Shown one piece after another: positions 22,830 to 29,466 of a stretch of 34,561 nucleotides of DNA; within the stretch, counting starts at the first letter, position 1, and each line of letters opens with the position of its first letter. This stretch comes from DATEPR01 sp036502345 (lineage in GTDB: Bacteria > Actinomycetota > Actinomycetes > Mycobacteriales > Pseudonocardiaceae). A program made the translations under genes and the position numbers. Where the stretch lies: assembly GCA_036502345.1 (NCBI GenBank), contig DASXYT010000289.1:1-34561 (forward strand). Direction: 5' to 3'. The notes under the pieces were generated by a model. The model was given only the letters and a program-made list of their open reading frames with translations, made no database searches and was not told where the DNA came from.

Positions 22830-22900
22830 GCGATCTCCTCGTGAGTGGACCGTCGGCTACCTTGACTGCGCGTTCACCAGGGGTAGACACGGCGCCCGCG

Positions 22901-22933
22901 CGAAACTGGGCGCGACGGGAGCGACCAGTTTCG
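22901..22933. promoter_or_regulatory. long inverted repeat between SDR and ECF sigma genes
   Basis: CGAAACTGG (22901-22909), 15-nt spacer, CCAGTTTCG (22925-22933). A perfect 9-bp pair whose half-site centres are 24 bp apart, in the divergent control region. It could be a binding site for a dimeric regulator acting on both genes. TTGACT (22863-22868) lies nearby without a well-spaced -10 box. Confidence 0.45.
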
Positions 22934-22975
22934 GCGGCGGCCGGTGTCAGTACGTGCAGAGAACGGAGGTGGCAG

Positions 22976-23962
22976 ATGTCAGCGGAACTGCTCCAGCGGG
23001 CGCGCGCAGGCGACCGGGAGGCGTTCACCGAGCTGGTCCAGCCACACCGCGGTGAGCTGCACGTGCACTGCTACCGCATGCTCGGCTCGCTGCAGGACGC
23101 CGAGGACGCGCTGCAGGAGACGCTCCTGGCGGCGTGGCTCGGGCTGGACGGCTTCGAGGGGCGCTCGTCGGTCCGGACCTGGCTGTACCGCATCGCGACC
23201 AACCGGTGCCTGAACCTGCTTCGCTCGTCCGGACGGCAGCCGGTGACCACGGCGGCGCCCGCACCGCTGCCCGAACCGACCCGACTCGGTGAGGTCCTGT
23301 GGCTCCAGCCCTATCCCGACGCGCTGCTGGAAGACCTCACCGATCAGGCACCAGGACCCGAGGCCAGGTACGAGTCCCGCGAGGCGATCTCGCTCGCGTT
23401 CGTCACCGCCGTCCAGCTGCTGCCGCCCAACCAGCGTGCCGTGCTCCTGCTGCGGGACGTGCTCGGCTACCGCGCCAGTGAGGCCGCCGAACTGCTCGGG
23501 CTGACCCAGGACGCGGTGACCAGCGCCCTGAAGCGCGCCCGCGCCACGATGGGCGCCGCTCGCTCGCCACAGCCGCCGCCACCAGGCGGCCCGGCGGAGC
23601 GTGCGCTGCTCGACCGGTTCGTCGCGGCCTTCACCGAACTGGACATCGACGGGCTCGTCGCGCTCATGACCGACGACGTGTGGGTGCGGATGCCACCCCT
23701 GCCGTTCGAGTATCGAGGGCGGGAGGCCGTGCATCGCTTCTTCGGCGTGATCCACGCCCACCTGGCCCGCATCGGCAGGCTGGTGCCGGTCCGGGCGAAC
23801 GGCCAGCCCGCGTGGGGTGAGTACGAGCGCGACCAGGTCACCGGTGGCCTGCACCTCGCCGGCATCATCGTGGTCGGCATCGCCGGTGATCGGATCCACG
23901 AGTTCACCCGGTTCGAGACGACGGTCGCGCCCTACTTCGGCCTGCCCCGCACGCTCGACTAG
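22976..23962 (+). CDS. ECF RNA polymerase sigma factor with SnoaL-like C-terminal domain (SigG/SigX5 type)
   Basis: A 328-residue sigma-70 family protein. Region 2 is at about residues 5-82 (AFTELVQPHRGELHVHCYRM, then LQDAEDALQETLLAAW and WLYRIATNRCLNLLR). Region 4 is at about 135-190 (LPPNQRAVLLLRDVLGYRAS, then AAELLGLTQDAVTSALKRAR). Residues 205-325 form a SnoaL/NTF2-like domain (LLDRFVAAFTELDIDGLVAL, VWVRMPPLPFEYRGREAV), which in such proteins replaces the anti-sigma factor and controls activity. No anti-sigma gene is adjacent, in agreement with that. The group is that of mycobacterial SigG. Start ATG 22976 follows GGAGG. The divergent SDR operon is a candidate target. Confidence 0.93.
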   Translation: MSAELLQRARAGDREAFTELVQPHRGELHVHCYRMLGSLQDAEDALQETLLAAWLGLDGFEGRSSVRTWLYRIATNRCLNLLRSSGRQPVTTAAPAPLPEPTRLGEVLWLQPYPDALLEDLTDQAPGPEARYESREAISLAFVTAVQLLPPNQRAVLLLRDVLGYRASEAAELLGLTQDAVTSALKRARATMGAARSPQPPPPGGPAERALLDRFVAAFTELDIDGLVALMTDDVWVRMPPLPFEYRGREAVHRFFGVIHAHLARIGRLVPVRANGQPAWGEYERDQVTGGLHLAGIIVVGIAGDRIHEFTRFETTVAPYFGLPRTLD

Positions 23963-24033
23963 CCGTCCGTGGAACTCCCGCCAGGCAGGACGGGTAAGTT
24001 CTCAGTACGGCGAACATGAGCGAAGGAGTCGGT

Positions 24034-24984
24034 GTGCGGTATCGGACGCTCGGTGACAGTGGCCTGCTGGTCTCGGTGGTTGGTCTGGGGTGCAACAACT
24101 TCGGCAGGAAGCTGGATGTCGACGGCACTCGCGCGGTCGTCGACGCGGCGATCGACGTGGGCGTCACCCTCCTGGACACTGCCGACGTCTACGGCAACCT
24201 CGGCGGCTCCGAGACGATCCTCGGCCAGGTGTTGGAAGGCCGCCGCGACAAGATCGTGCTGGCCACCAAGTGGGGCGCCCAGGCCGGCGACATGGGCTAC
24301 GGGCCTGCGGCCGGCGCCAAGGGTGGCCGCGGCTACGTCCGGCGTGCCGTCGAGGAGTCGCTGCGGCGGCTGCGCACCGACCACATCGACCTCTACCAGC
24401 TGCACACCCCGGATCCGGCGACGCCGATCGCCGAGACCATCGCCGCGGTCAGTGAACTGGTGGCCGAGGGCAAGGTGCGTTACGTCGGTCACTCGAACTT
24501 CACCGGCTGGCAGATCGCTGAGGCCGCGCACACCGCCCGCGAGATCGGTGGCGTGCCGTTCGTGTCCGCGCAGAACCACTGGTCACTGCTGGAACGCGCG
24601 GCCGAGGAGGAAGTGGTACCCGCCGCACTGCACTACGGCCTTGGCGTCCTGCCCTACTTCCCGCTGGCCAACGGCATGCTCACCGGCAAGGTGCGGCGCG
24701 CCACCGGCGTCCCGGAGGGCTCCCGGCTCGCCGGCCGCCCGCAGTTCGTCACCGAACAACGGCTGGACAAGGTCGAGCGACTGGCCGAATGGGGCGAGAA
24801 GCACGACCATGACCTGCTGGAGATCGGCATCGGCGCGCTGGCGGCACAGCCGGGCTGCTCGTCGGTGATCGCTGGTGCGACGTCACCGGAGCAGGTGATC
24901 GCGAACGCGGCGGCAGGCGAGTGGATCCCGACCGAGCAGGAACTGGCCGAGATCGACGAGGTCCTGGCGGGCCCAGGTCAGTGA
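24034..24984 (+). CDS. aldo/keto reductase
   Basis: A 316-residue NADPH-dependent oxidoreductase with a TIM barrel. The tetrad is present: Asp48 and Tyr53 in LLDTADVYG, Lys79 in LATKWG and His124 in LYQLHTPD. GHSNFTGWQI and SSVIAGATSPEQ (NADP-binding) follow. The start is placed at GTG 24034, because GAAGGAG (24022-24028) stands 5 nt before it and the protein then begins MRYRTLGDSG as the family does; ATG 24016 lies upstream of that site. The substrate, probably an aldehyde or sugar derivative, is unknown. It follows the ECF sigma gene by 71 bp in the same direction. Its last 7 nt overlap the convergent small secreted-peptide gene. Confidence 0.92.
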   Translation: MRYRTLGDSGLLVSVVGLGCNNFGRKLDVDGTRAVVDAAIDVGVTLLDTADVYGNLGGSETILGQVLEGRRDKIVLATKWGAQAGDMGYGPAAGAKGGRGYVRRAVEESLRRLRTDHIDLYQLHTPDPATPIAETIAAVSELVAEGKVRYVGHSNFTGWQIAEAAHTAREIGGVPFVSAQNHWSLLERAAEEEVVPAALHYGLGVLPYFPLANGMLTGKVRRATGVPEGSRLAGRPQFVTEQRLDKVERLAEWGEKHDHDLLEIGIGALAAQPGCSSVIAGATSPEQVIANAAAGEWIPTEQELAEIDEVLAGPGQ

Positions 24985-25136
24985 TCGACCGACTCAGCAG
25001 AGTTGGTTGCCGCAGAACCGGTTGATGACGGCCCGGCTGGACAGCGTCTCCGAGGCGCGGCGGCAGGCCCTGACGTGCCGACCACGAATGCCAGCGCCAG
25101 CAGGGCAATGGCGCACAGGGACCACAGTTTCCGCAT
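24978..25136 (-). CDS. small secreted peptide with signal sequence (possibly frameshifted)
   Basis: ATG 25136 to TGA 24978 gives 52 residues. The first 27 are a clear signal peptide: MRKLWSLCAIALLALAFVVG followed by TSGPAAA. AAAGG is about 9 nt upstream. The mature part in this frame is only about 25 residues, Pro/Ser-rich with one Cys. In the neighbouring frame the same DNA reads SETLSSRAVINRFCGNQLC and stops at 24994, which looks more like a real mature peptide with two cysteines. One inserted or deleted base after the signal would join them. It lies between two aldo/keto reductases and converges on the first. No family is recognised. Confidence 0.5.
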   Translation of the reverse strand: MRKLWSLCAIALLALAFVVGTSGPAAAPRRRCPAGPSSTGSAATNSAESVDH

Positions 25137-25259
25137 GTCGACAACCTTTCCCTCGGCTACCGACGATGATGTCAGTTCCGCACAACACACTTCCGTCCCA
25201 CTCCGGCACCAAGCCAGGCAGTGTTCCGGCGACGGCCGGCCTGGTGAGTCGGCTTCGGC

Positions 25260-25290
25260 TTGACCTGGAGTGCGCTCCAGGTAGCAGACT
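25260..25290 (+). promoter_or_regulatory. MerR-type promoter/operator with 19-bp spacer
   Basis: TTGACC (25260-25265) and CAGACT (25285-25290) are separated by 19 bp. The spacer region carries the perfect dyad ACCTGGAG (25263-25270), TGCG, CTCCAGGT (25275-25282). An over-long spacer with a centred palindrome is the hallmark of promoters activated by MerR-family regulators through DNA distortion. It lies about 57 nt upstream of the second aldo/keto reductase. No MerR gene is in the window. Confidence 0.8.
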
Positions 25291-25346
25291 GAGGTGGGTG
25301 CCAGTACGAGCGCACGGTGATATTCCAAGAGAGGATCGCACTGACG

Positions 25347-26342
25347 ATGCAGTACACACATCTCGGTGGCAGTGGTCTGTCGGTCAGCAGGCTGTGCCTC
25401 GGCACGATGAACTTCGGTCCGCTGACCAGCGAGGCCGACTCGCACGCGATCATGGACTCGGCGCATGAGCACGGCATCAACTTCTTCGACACCGCCAACG
25501 CATACGGGCTGCGCTCGGCAGGCGTCTCCGGTCTCGGCGAGGGCAGGGGCTCGACCGAGAAGATCGTCGGACGGTGGTTCGCCCAGGGTGGCGGCCGCCG
25601 GGAGCGCACGGTCCTGGCCACGAAGCTGTACGGCGACATGGGGGACTGGCCCAACGAAGGCAAGCTGTCGGCGCTGAACATCCGCCGCGCGCTGGACGCG
25701 AGCCTGACCCGCCTGCAGACCGACTACATCGACCTGTACCAGTTCCACCACATCGACCGGGCCACCCCGTGGGACGAGATCTGGCAGGCCATCGACGTCG
25801 CCATCACCGCGGGCAAGATCCTCTACGTCGGCAGCAGCAACTTCGCGGGCTGGCACATCGCCCAGGCCCAGGCAGCCGCGGCACGGCACAACCTGATCGG
25901 TCTGTCCAGCGAGCAGTCCCTCTACAACCTGATGACCAGGGACATCGAGCTGGAGGTCATTCCGGCCGCGCAGCACTACGGGTTGGGGATCATCCCGTGG
26001 TCGCCGCTGCAGGGCGGGTTGCTGGGCGGCGTGCTGCGCAAGGAACGTGACGGCAAGCGGCGGTTGGAAGGTCGTGCCGCCGAGGCCGTCCAGACCAAGC
26101 GCCCGCAGATCGAGGCCTACGAGGACTTCGCCGACGAACTCGGTCACGAGCCAGGCGACGTCGCACTGGCCTGGCTGCTGCACCAGCCCGCCGTCACGGC
26201 CCCGATCATCGGCCCACGCATCCAACAGCACCTCGACGACGCCGTCCGGGCCCTGGACGTGCGGCTGGACGAGAAGGCGCTCACCCGACTGGACGAGATC
26301 TTCCCCGGCTATCGGACAGCGCCGGAGCACTACGCCTGGTAG
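25347..26342 (+). CDS. aldo/keto reductase under a MerR-type promoter
   Basis: A 331-residue aldo/keto reductase of the YajO/Kv-beta-like branch. The tetrad is Asp48 and Tyr53 (FFDTANAYG), Lys93 (LATKLYG) and His134 (YQFHHIDR); SSNFAGWHIA, IIPWSPLQGGLLGG and APIIGPRIQQH (cofactor phosphate loop) follow. It is clearly a different subfamily from the reductase at 24034. Start ATG 25347 begins the homologous sequence MQYTHLGGSG; AGAGG lies 12 nt upstream, rather far. Promoters of this MerR type often drive reductases for reactive aldehydes or redox-active compounds, which suggests a detoxification role (inference). Confidence 0.93.
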   Translation: MQYTHLGGSGLSVSRLCLGTMNFGPLTSEADSHAIMDSAHEHGINFFDTANAYGLRSAGVSGLGEGRGSTEKIVGRWFAQGGGRRERTVLATKLYGDMGDWPNEGKLSALNIRRALDASLTRLQTDYIDLYQFHHIDRATPWDEIWQAIDVAITAGKILYVGSSNFAGWHIAQAQAAAARHNLIGLSSEQSLYNLMTRDIELEVIPAAQHYGLGIIPWSPLQGGLLGGVLRKERDGKRRLEGRAAEAVQTKRPQIEAYEDFADELGHEPGDVALAWLLHQPAVTAPIIGPRIQQHLDDAVRALDVRLDEKALTRLDEIFPGYRTAPEHYAW

Positions 26343-26390
26343 CGGAACGGGGCGTCCGGTGCGGCCGACGAGCGCCACGGATGGCAATCC

Positions 26391-26480
26391 TCAGTGGACA
26401 GAGGGACGGCGGGCGACGAACACGTACTGCTCGTCCACGAACTGAAAGAGCGAGTCGATTCCGCCGACCCTGAAGTCGGG
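26391..26480 (-). pseudogene. possible methyltransferase C-terminal remnant
   Basis: On the minus strand, in frame with but after the stop of the nitroreductase gene, about 30 codons read DFRVGGIDSLFQFVDEQYVF followed by VARRPSVH and a TGA (26393-26391). The ending resembles the C-terminal strands of small SAM-dependent methyltransferases. There is no start or upstream homology, and a terminator hairpin lies where the rest should be. It may be a gene relic, or chance. Confidence 0.3.
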
Positions 26481-26497
26481 CGGCCAGCGGGCCGCCC
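26472..26497 (-). terminator. hairpin terminator after the nitroreductase gene
   Basis: GTCGGGCGGCC (26472-26482), loop AGCG, GGCCGCCCGAC (26487-26497): a perfect 11-bp stem 10 nt after the nitroreductase stop on the minus strand. No T-run. Confidence 0.7.
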
Positions 26498-26507
26498 GAC
26501 ACCGCTG

Positions 26508-26948
26508 TTACGCGTCCAGGGGCGTGAGGACGAAGATCGGCATCTTCCTGGTGGTCTTCGTCTGGTATTCGGCGTAGTCCGGCCAGACCTCGACGGCGCG
26601 GTCGAACCAGGCCGTGTACTCGTCGCCGTCCACTTCCCGTGCCTGGTAGTCCTTCTTGACCGGGCCGTCCTGCAGTTCCACATGCGGGTTGGCGACCAGG
26701 TTGTGGTACCAGACGGGGTGCTTGGGCGCGCCGCCCAAGGACGCGACGACGGCGTACTCGCCGTCGTGCTCGACGCGCATCAGCGGCGTCTTGCGCAGCT
26801 TGCCCGTCTTGGCACCCACCGAGGTCAGCACGATCACCGGCTTGCCCTGGTTGTCGGTGCCCTCGGTGCCGCCGGAGCGCTCGTAGATGTCCACCTGGCC
26901 GCGGCTGAAGTCGAACGTACTCGGCTCGTACTCCCCGGTGAGAGGCAT
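26508..26948 (-). CDS. F420 (deazaflavin)-dependent nitroreductase family protein
   Basis: A 146-residue split-barrel protein of the Ddn type: VIVLTSVGAKTGKLRKTPLM (cofactor phosphate-binding loop), VVASLGGAPKHPVWYHNLVA with NPHVELQ, then REVDGDEYTAWFDRAVEVWP. These are the signature blocks of actinobacterial F420H2-dependent reductases, which reduce quinones, nitro-compounds or unsaturated lactones. Start ATG 26948 follows GGTGGAG and gives the usual family length; an earlier in-frame ATG at 27011 would add an unrelated stretch. A promoter (TTGCGG, 16 bp, TAAAGT) lies upstream. It is divergent from a TetR gene, the likely repressor. Confidence 0.93.
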   Translation of the reverse strand: MPLTGEYEPSTFDFSRGQVDIYERSGGTEGTDNQGKPVIVLTSVGAKTGKLRKTPLMRVEHDGEYAVVASLGGAPKHPVWYHNLVANPHVELQDGPVKKDYQAREVDGDEYTAWFDRAVEVWPDYAEYQTKTTRKMPIFVLTPLDA

Positions 26949-27017
26949 GGCTCCACCATCCAATCCGTTGATCGGGTCGGCCGCCTTGTGTTGGCCTGCC
27001 GCTAGCAACACAAACGG

Positions 27018-27053
27018 ACTTTACCCCGCTTGGTATTCCCCGCAAGTTAGAGT
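27018..27053. promoter_or_regulatory. divergent promoters of the nitroreductase and TetR genes
   Basis: Minus strand: TTGCGG (27045-27040), 16-bp spacer, TAAAGT (27023-27018) for the nitroreductase. Plus strand: TAGAGT (27048-27053), 6 nt before the TetR GTG at 27060, giving a leaderless mRNA. The direct repeat CCCCGC, 14 bp apart, lies between them and may be the repressor site. One bound protein could block both promoters. Confidence 0.5.
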
Positions 27054-27059
27054 GGGCCT

Positions 27060-27668
27060 GTGGATCGATCAGTCGTCTGGGGAGCACCGCCTGCTGAGCG
27101 CGTCGATGCCGCGCGCAACCGGCTTCACCTGCTGTCCACGGCGCGCGAGATGCTCGCGGAGCTGGGGTCGGACAAGTTGACGATGGACGGGCTGGCGCAG
27201 CGGGCCGGCCTCGGTAAGGGCACCGTGTTCCGCCGATTCGGCACCCGGGCGGGGATCTTCCAGGCGCTGCTGGACGACGATGAGCGGAGCTTCCAGGAGC
27301 AGGTGCTGTCCGGACCGCCGCCGCTCGGCCCCGGCGCCCCGCCGCTGGAACGACTGATCGCCTACGGCCGCGCCAGGGCCGCCTTCATGAACGGGCACCG
27401 GGTGATCGCCCGCGCCGCCCTGGACGGCAGCCGGTCCGTCCCGGTCGGGCACCGGGCGCCGATGTCCCAGGTGCACATCCGGGTGCTGCTCGGGCAGCTG
27501 AGCCTCGGTGAGGTCGACCTGGACATGCTGACCGTCCAACTCGCCGCGGCCCTCGACGGCCCGGTACTGCTCTACCTGTCGTCCGACGACCTCACCGACG
27601 TCGATGGGCTCGATGAACGCATCGGGCAGGCCTGGCAGGACCTCGTGGAGCGCGTCTGCCGGCCGTGA
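27060..27668 (+). CDS. TetR/AcrR family transcriptional regulator
   Basis: A 202-residue repressor. The helix-turn-helix is at about residues 24-68: STAREMLAELGSDKLTMDGL, then AQRAGLGKGTVFRRFGTRAG. The C-terminal domain (75-200) is a helical ligand pocket of the family type. Start GTG 27060, 6 nt after TAGAGT, is probably leaderless. It forms an operon with the MFS exporter 24 bp downstream and is divergent from the F420-dependent nitroreductase. A reasonable model is that one ligand derepresses both an exporter and a reductase (inference). Confidence 0.93.
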   Translation: MDRSVVWGAPPAERVDAARNRLHLLSTAREMLAELGSDKLTMDGLAQRAGLGKGTVFRRFGTRAGIFQALLDDDERSFQEQVLSGPPPLGPGAPPLERLIAYGRARAAFMNGHRVIARAALDGSRSVPVGHRAPMSQVHIRVLLGQLSLGEVDLDMLTVQLAAALDGPVLLYLSSDDLTDVDGLDERIGQAWQDLVERVCRP

Positions 27669-27692
27669 GGCCCGACTGAGGGAGGCCGGCAT

Positions 27693-28910
27693 GTGACCGA
27701 GCGTCGACGACCGGCACCGCTTCGGCGCAACAGCGGCTTCCGGATGTTGTGGATCGGCCAGGTCCTTTCCGAGACCGGCACCGAGGCAGCTCTCATCGCC
27801 TACCCCCTGCTGATCCTGGTGCTCACCGGCTCGGCCGCCATCGCCGGCGTGGTCGGCTCGGTGAGCCTGGCCGTCCAACTGGCGCTCGGGCTCCCTGGCG
27901 GGGCGTTGTCGGACCGGTTCGACCGGCGGCTGACCATGATCGTCTGCGACGGTGTCCGGGCGGTGGTGCTGGCCCTGCTGACCGTCCTTGTGCTGGCGCA
28001 CGTGGTGGCCTGGCCGGTGGTACTGGCCGTGAGTGTCGTGGACGGTGCCGCGAGCGCGCTGTTCGATCCGTCGGCCGCGGCCGCGCTGCCGGGCATCGTC
28101 GCCGACGAGCAGTTGGAGCAGGCCTGGGCGCTGACCGAGGCCCGAACCTACAGCGCCAGCCTGGTGGGCCCGGCGCTCGGCGGGTTCCTGTTCGGCTTGG
28201 GCCGGGCGGTTCCGTTCCTCTTCGACGCCTTGTCCTATCTGGTCTCGGTGGGAGCCGTGAGCCGGATCCGGGGCAACTTCCGGCCGGAGATGACGGGGGA
28301 GCGCCGGGCGTTGTGGCGGGAAGCTGCCGACGGGATTCGCCTTGTCCTGCGCCACCCGCTGCTGCGTGCCGTGCTGATCCAGGCTCCGCTGCTCAACTTC
28401 GCGTTCAACGGCGTGTTCTTCACGATCACGGTGTCGCTGCGACAGCACGGATCCGCGCCCGCCGTCATCGGACTTGTGCAGGCCGGGATCGCGGCAGGCG
28501 GGCTGCTCGGCGCTCTTGCCGCGGCATGGCTGGTACGGCGGCTGTCCATGCGGCTGATGGTGATCGGGCTCAATGTGGCCGGCGCCGCGTTGTTCGCGAC
28601 GGCCGCGCTGGTACTGCCATCGCCGCTGGTCGCGGTCCCGGTGGGGGCCGCGATGGTGCTGGCCCCGGCGGCGAACGCGGCGCTGACCGCCGCGCAGATG
28701 CGGGCAGCGCCGGAGCACATGCGTGGCCGGGTCACCAGCACCGTGTTCCTCGGCGCTGTGAGCCTGTCCGCTCTCGCCCCGCTGGTCGCTGGTCTGCTCG
28801 TGCAGCACTTCTCCGGCCGGTGGGCGCTTGCCGTCTTCGCCGCTGCCATTGGCATCGCGGCCGTTCTGTCAGTGGCGCTGACCGGCTTCCGGACCGCCGA
28901 GGGCACCTGA
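27693..28910 (+). CDS. MFS transporter (MFS_3/EntS-like exporter)
   Basis: A 405-residue major facilitator with about 12 predicted membrane helices. It begins FRMLWIGQVLSETGTEAALI and has the loop 2-3 motif GGALSDRFDRRLTMI, the MFS motif A analogue (G-x-x-x-D-R-x-x-R-R). DGAASALFDPSAAAALPGIV is typical of the EntS/MFS_3 group that exports siderophores or macrolides. Start GTG 27693 follows GGGAGG by about 9 nt; the ATG at 27691 is out of frame. It is the second gene of the TetR operon. The substrate is unknown. Confidence 0.92.
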   Translation: MTERRRPAPLRRNSGFRMLWIGQVLSETGTEAALIAYPLLILVLTGSAAIAGVVGSVSLAVQLALGLPGGALSDRFDRRLTMIVCDGVRAVVLALLTVLVLAHVVAWPVVLAVSVVDGAASALFDPSAAAALPGIVADEQLEQAWALTEARTYSASLVGPALGGFLFGLGRAVPFLFDALSYLVSVGAVSRIRGNFRPEMTGERRALWREAADGIRLVLRHPLLRAVLIQAPLLNFAFNGVFFTITVSLRQHGSAPAVIGLVQAGIAAGGLLGALAAAWLVRRLSMRLMVIGLNVAGAALFATAALVLPSPLVAVPVGAAMVLAPAANAALTAAQMRAAPEHMRGRVTSTVFLGAVSLSALAPLVAGLLVQHFSGRWALAVFAAAIGIAAVLSVALTGFRTAEGT

Positions 28911-28949
28911 GCCAGCAGTGCGTAGCTGGATCACACTGGAAGGCCAGGT

Positions 28950-28985
28950 TTGCAAGTTCGGATTTGGAAGCCTAGACTTCCAAAT
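28950..28985 (+). promoter_or_regulatory. MarR-gene promoter with overlapping operator
   Basis: TTGCAA (28950-28955), a 17-bp spacer, TAGACT (28973-28978), then 7 nt to ATG 28986, so the mRNA is probably leaderless. The perfect 9-bp inverted repeat ATTTGGAAG (28962-28970), CCTAGA, CTTCCAAAT (28977-28985) covers the -10 box and transcription start. This fits autorepression by the MarR protein encoded next. Confidence 0.8.
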
Positions 28986-29444
28986 ATGAGCGACACCCAG
29001 AGGCCGAACAAGCAGAACGCGGCGGTCCGCGAGACCGCCACCCGGCTGCGGGTCGGCATCGGGGCGTTCAAGCGACGCACCCGGGAGACGATGTCCGAGG
29101 GTGGACTGACCGTGCCGCAGCTGACGGCCCTGTCCCGGCTGGACCGGCTCGGTCCGTCCACCACCGCGGAACTGGCCCGGCGCGAACAGATCACCCCGCA
29201 GGCGATGGGCGCCACGATCGCCGGCCTTGAGCAGCGCGACCTGGTCACCCGCCAGCCGGATTCCGTCGACGGGCGCCGCTCGATCCTGAGTCTCACCCCG
29301 GCGGGCCATGCCGCGATCGGTTCGGGCCGCAGCGCGGTCGTCGACAGGGTTGCCGTCGTGCTGGCCGAGTCGTTCACCAGCGAAGAGATCGCCACCCTCG
29401 ACACCGCCGCCCGGCTGCTCGAACGTCTTGCCGAGCTCCTGTGA
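28986..29444 (+). CDS. MarR family transcriptional regulator
   Basis: A 152-residue winged-helix regulator. It has a dimerisation helix at the N-terminus (RETATRLRVGIGAFKRRTRE), the DNA-binding part LTVPQLTALSRLDRLGPSTT with ELARREQITPQAMGATIAGLEQ, and the wing VTRQPDSVDGRRSILSLTPAG with the conserved D-x-R-R. Start ATG 28986 stands directly at the end of its putative operator; an in-frame ATG at 28950 lies within the promoter and is unlikely. It forms an operon with a drug-exporter-type MFS gene (22-bp gap) and an isochorismatase-fold gene, an arrangement typical of phenolic or drug-sensing MarR proteins. Confidence 0.94.
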   Translation: MSDTQRPNKQNAAVRETATRLRVGIGAFKRRTRETMSEGGLTVPQLTALSRLDRLGPSTTAELARREQITPQAMGATIAGLEQRDLVTRQPDSVDGRRSILSLTPAGHAAIGSGRSAVVDRVAVVLAESFTSEEIATLDTAARLLERLAELL

Positions 29445-29466
29445 TCACCAGGTACAGGAGGTTGTG

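Noticed and set aside
27069..28808. 579-residue minus-strand frame opposite the TetR and MFS genes
   Set aside because: His/Gln/Arg-rich antisense shadow typical of high-GC DNA; the plus-strand genes are clear.
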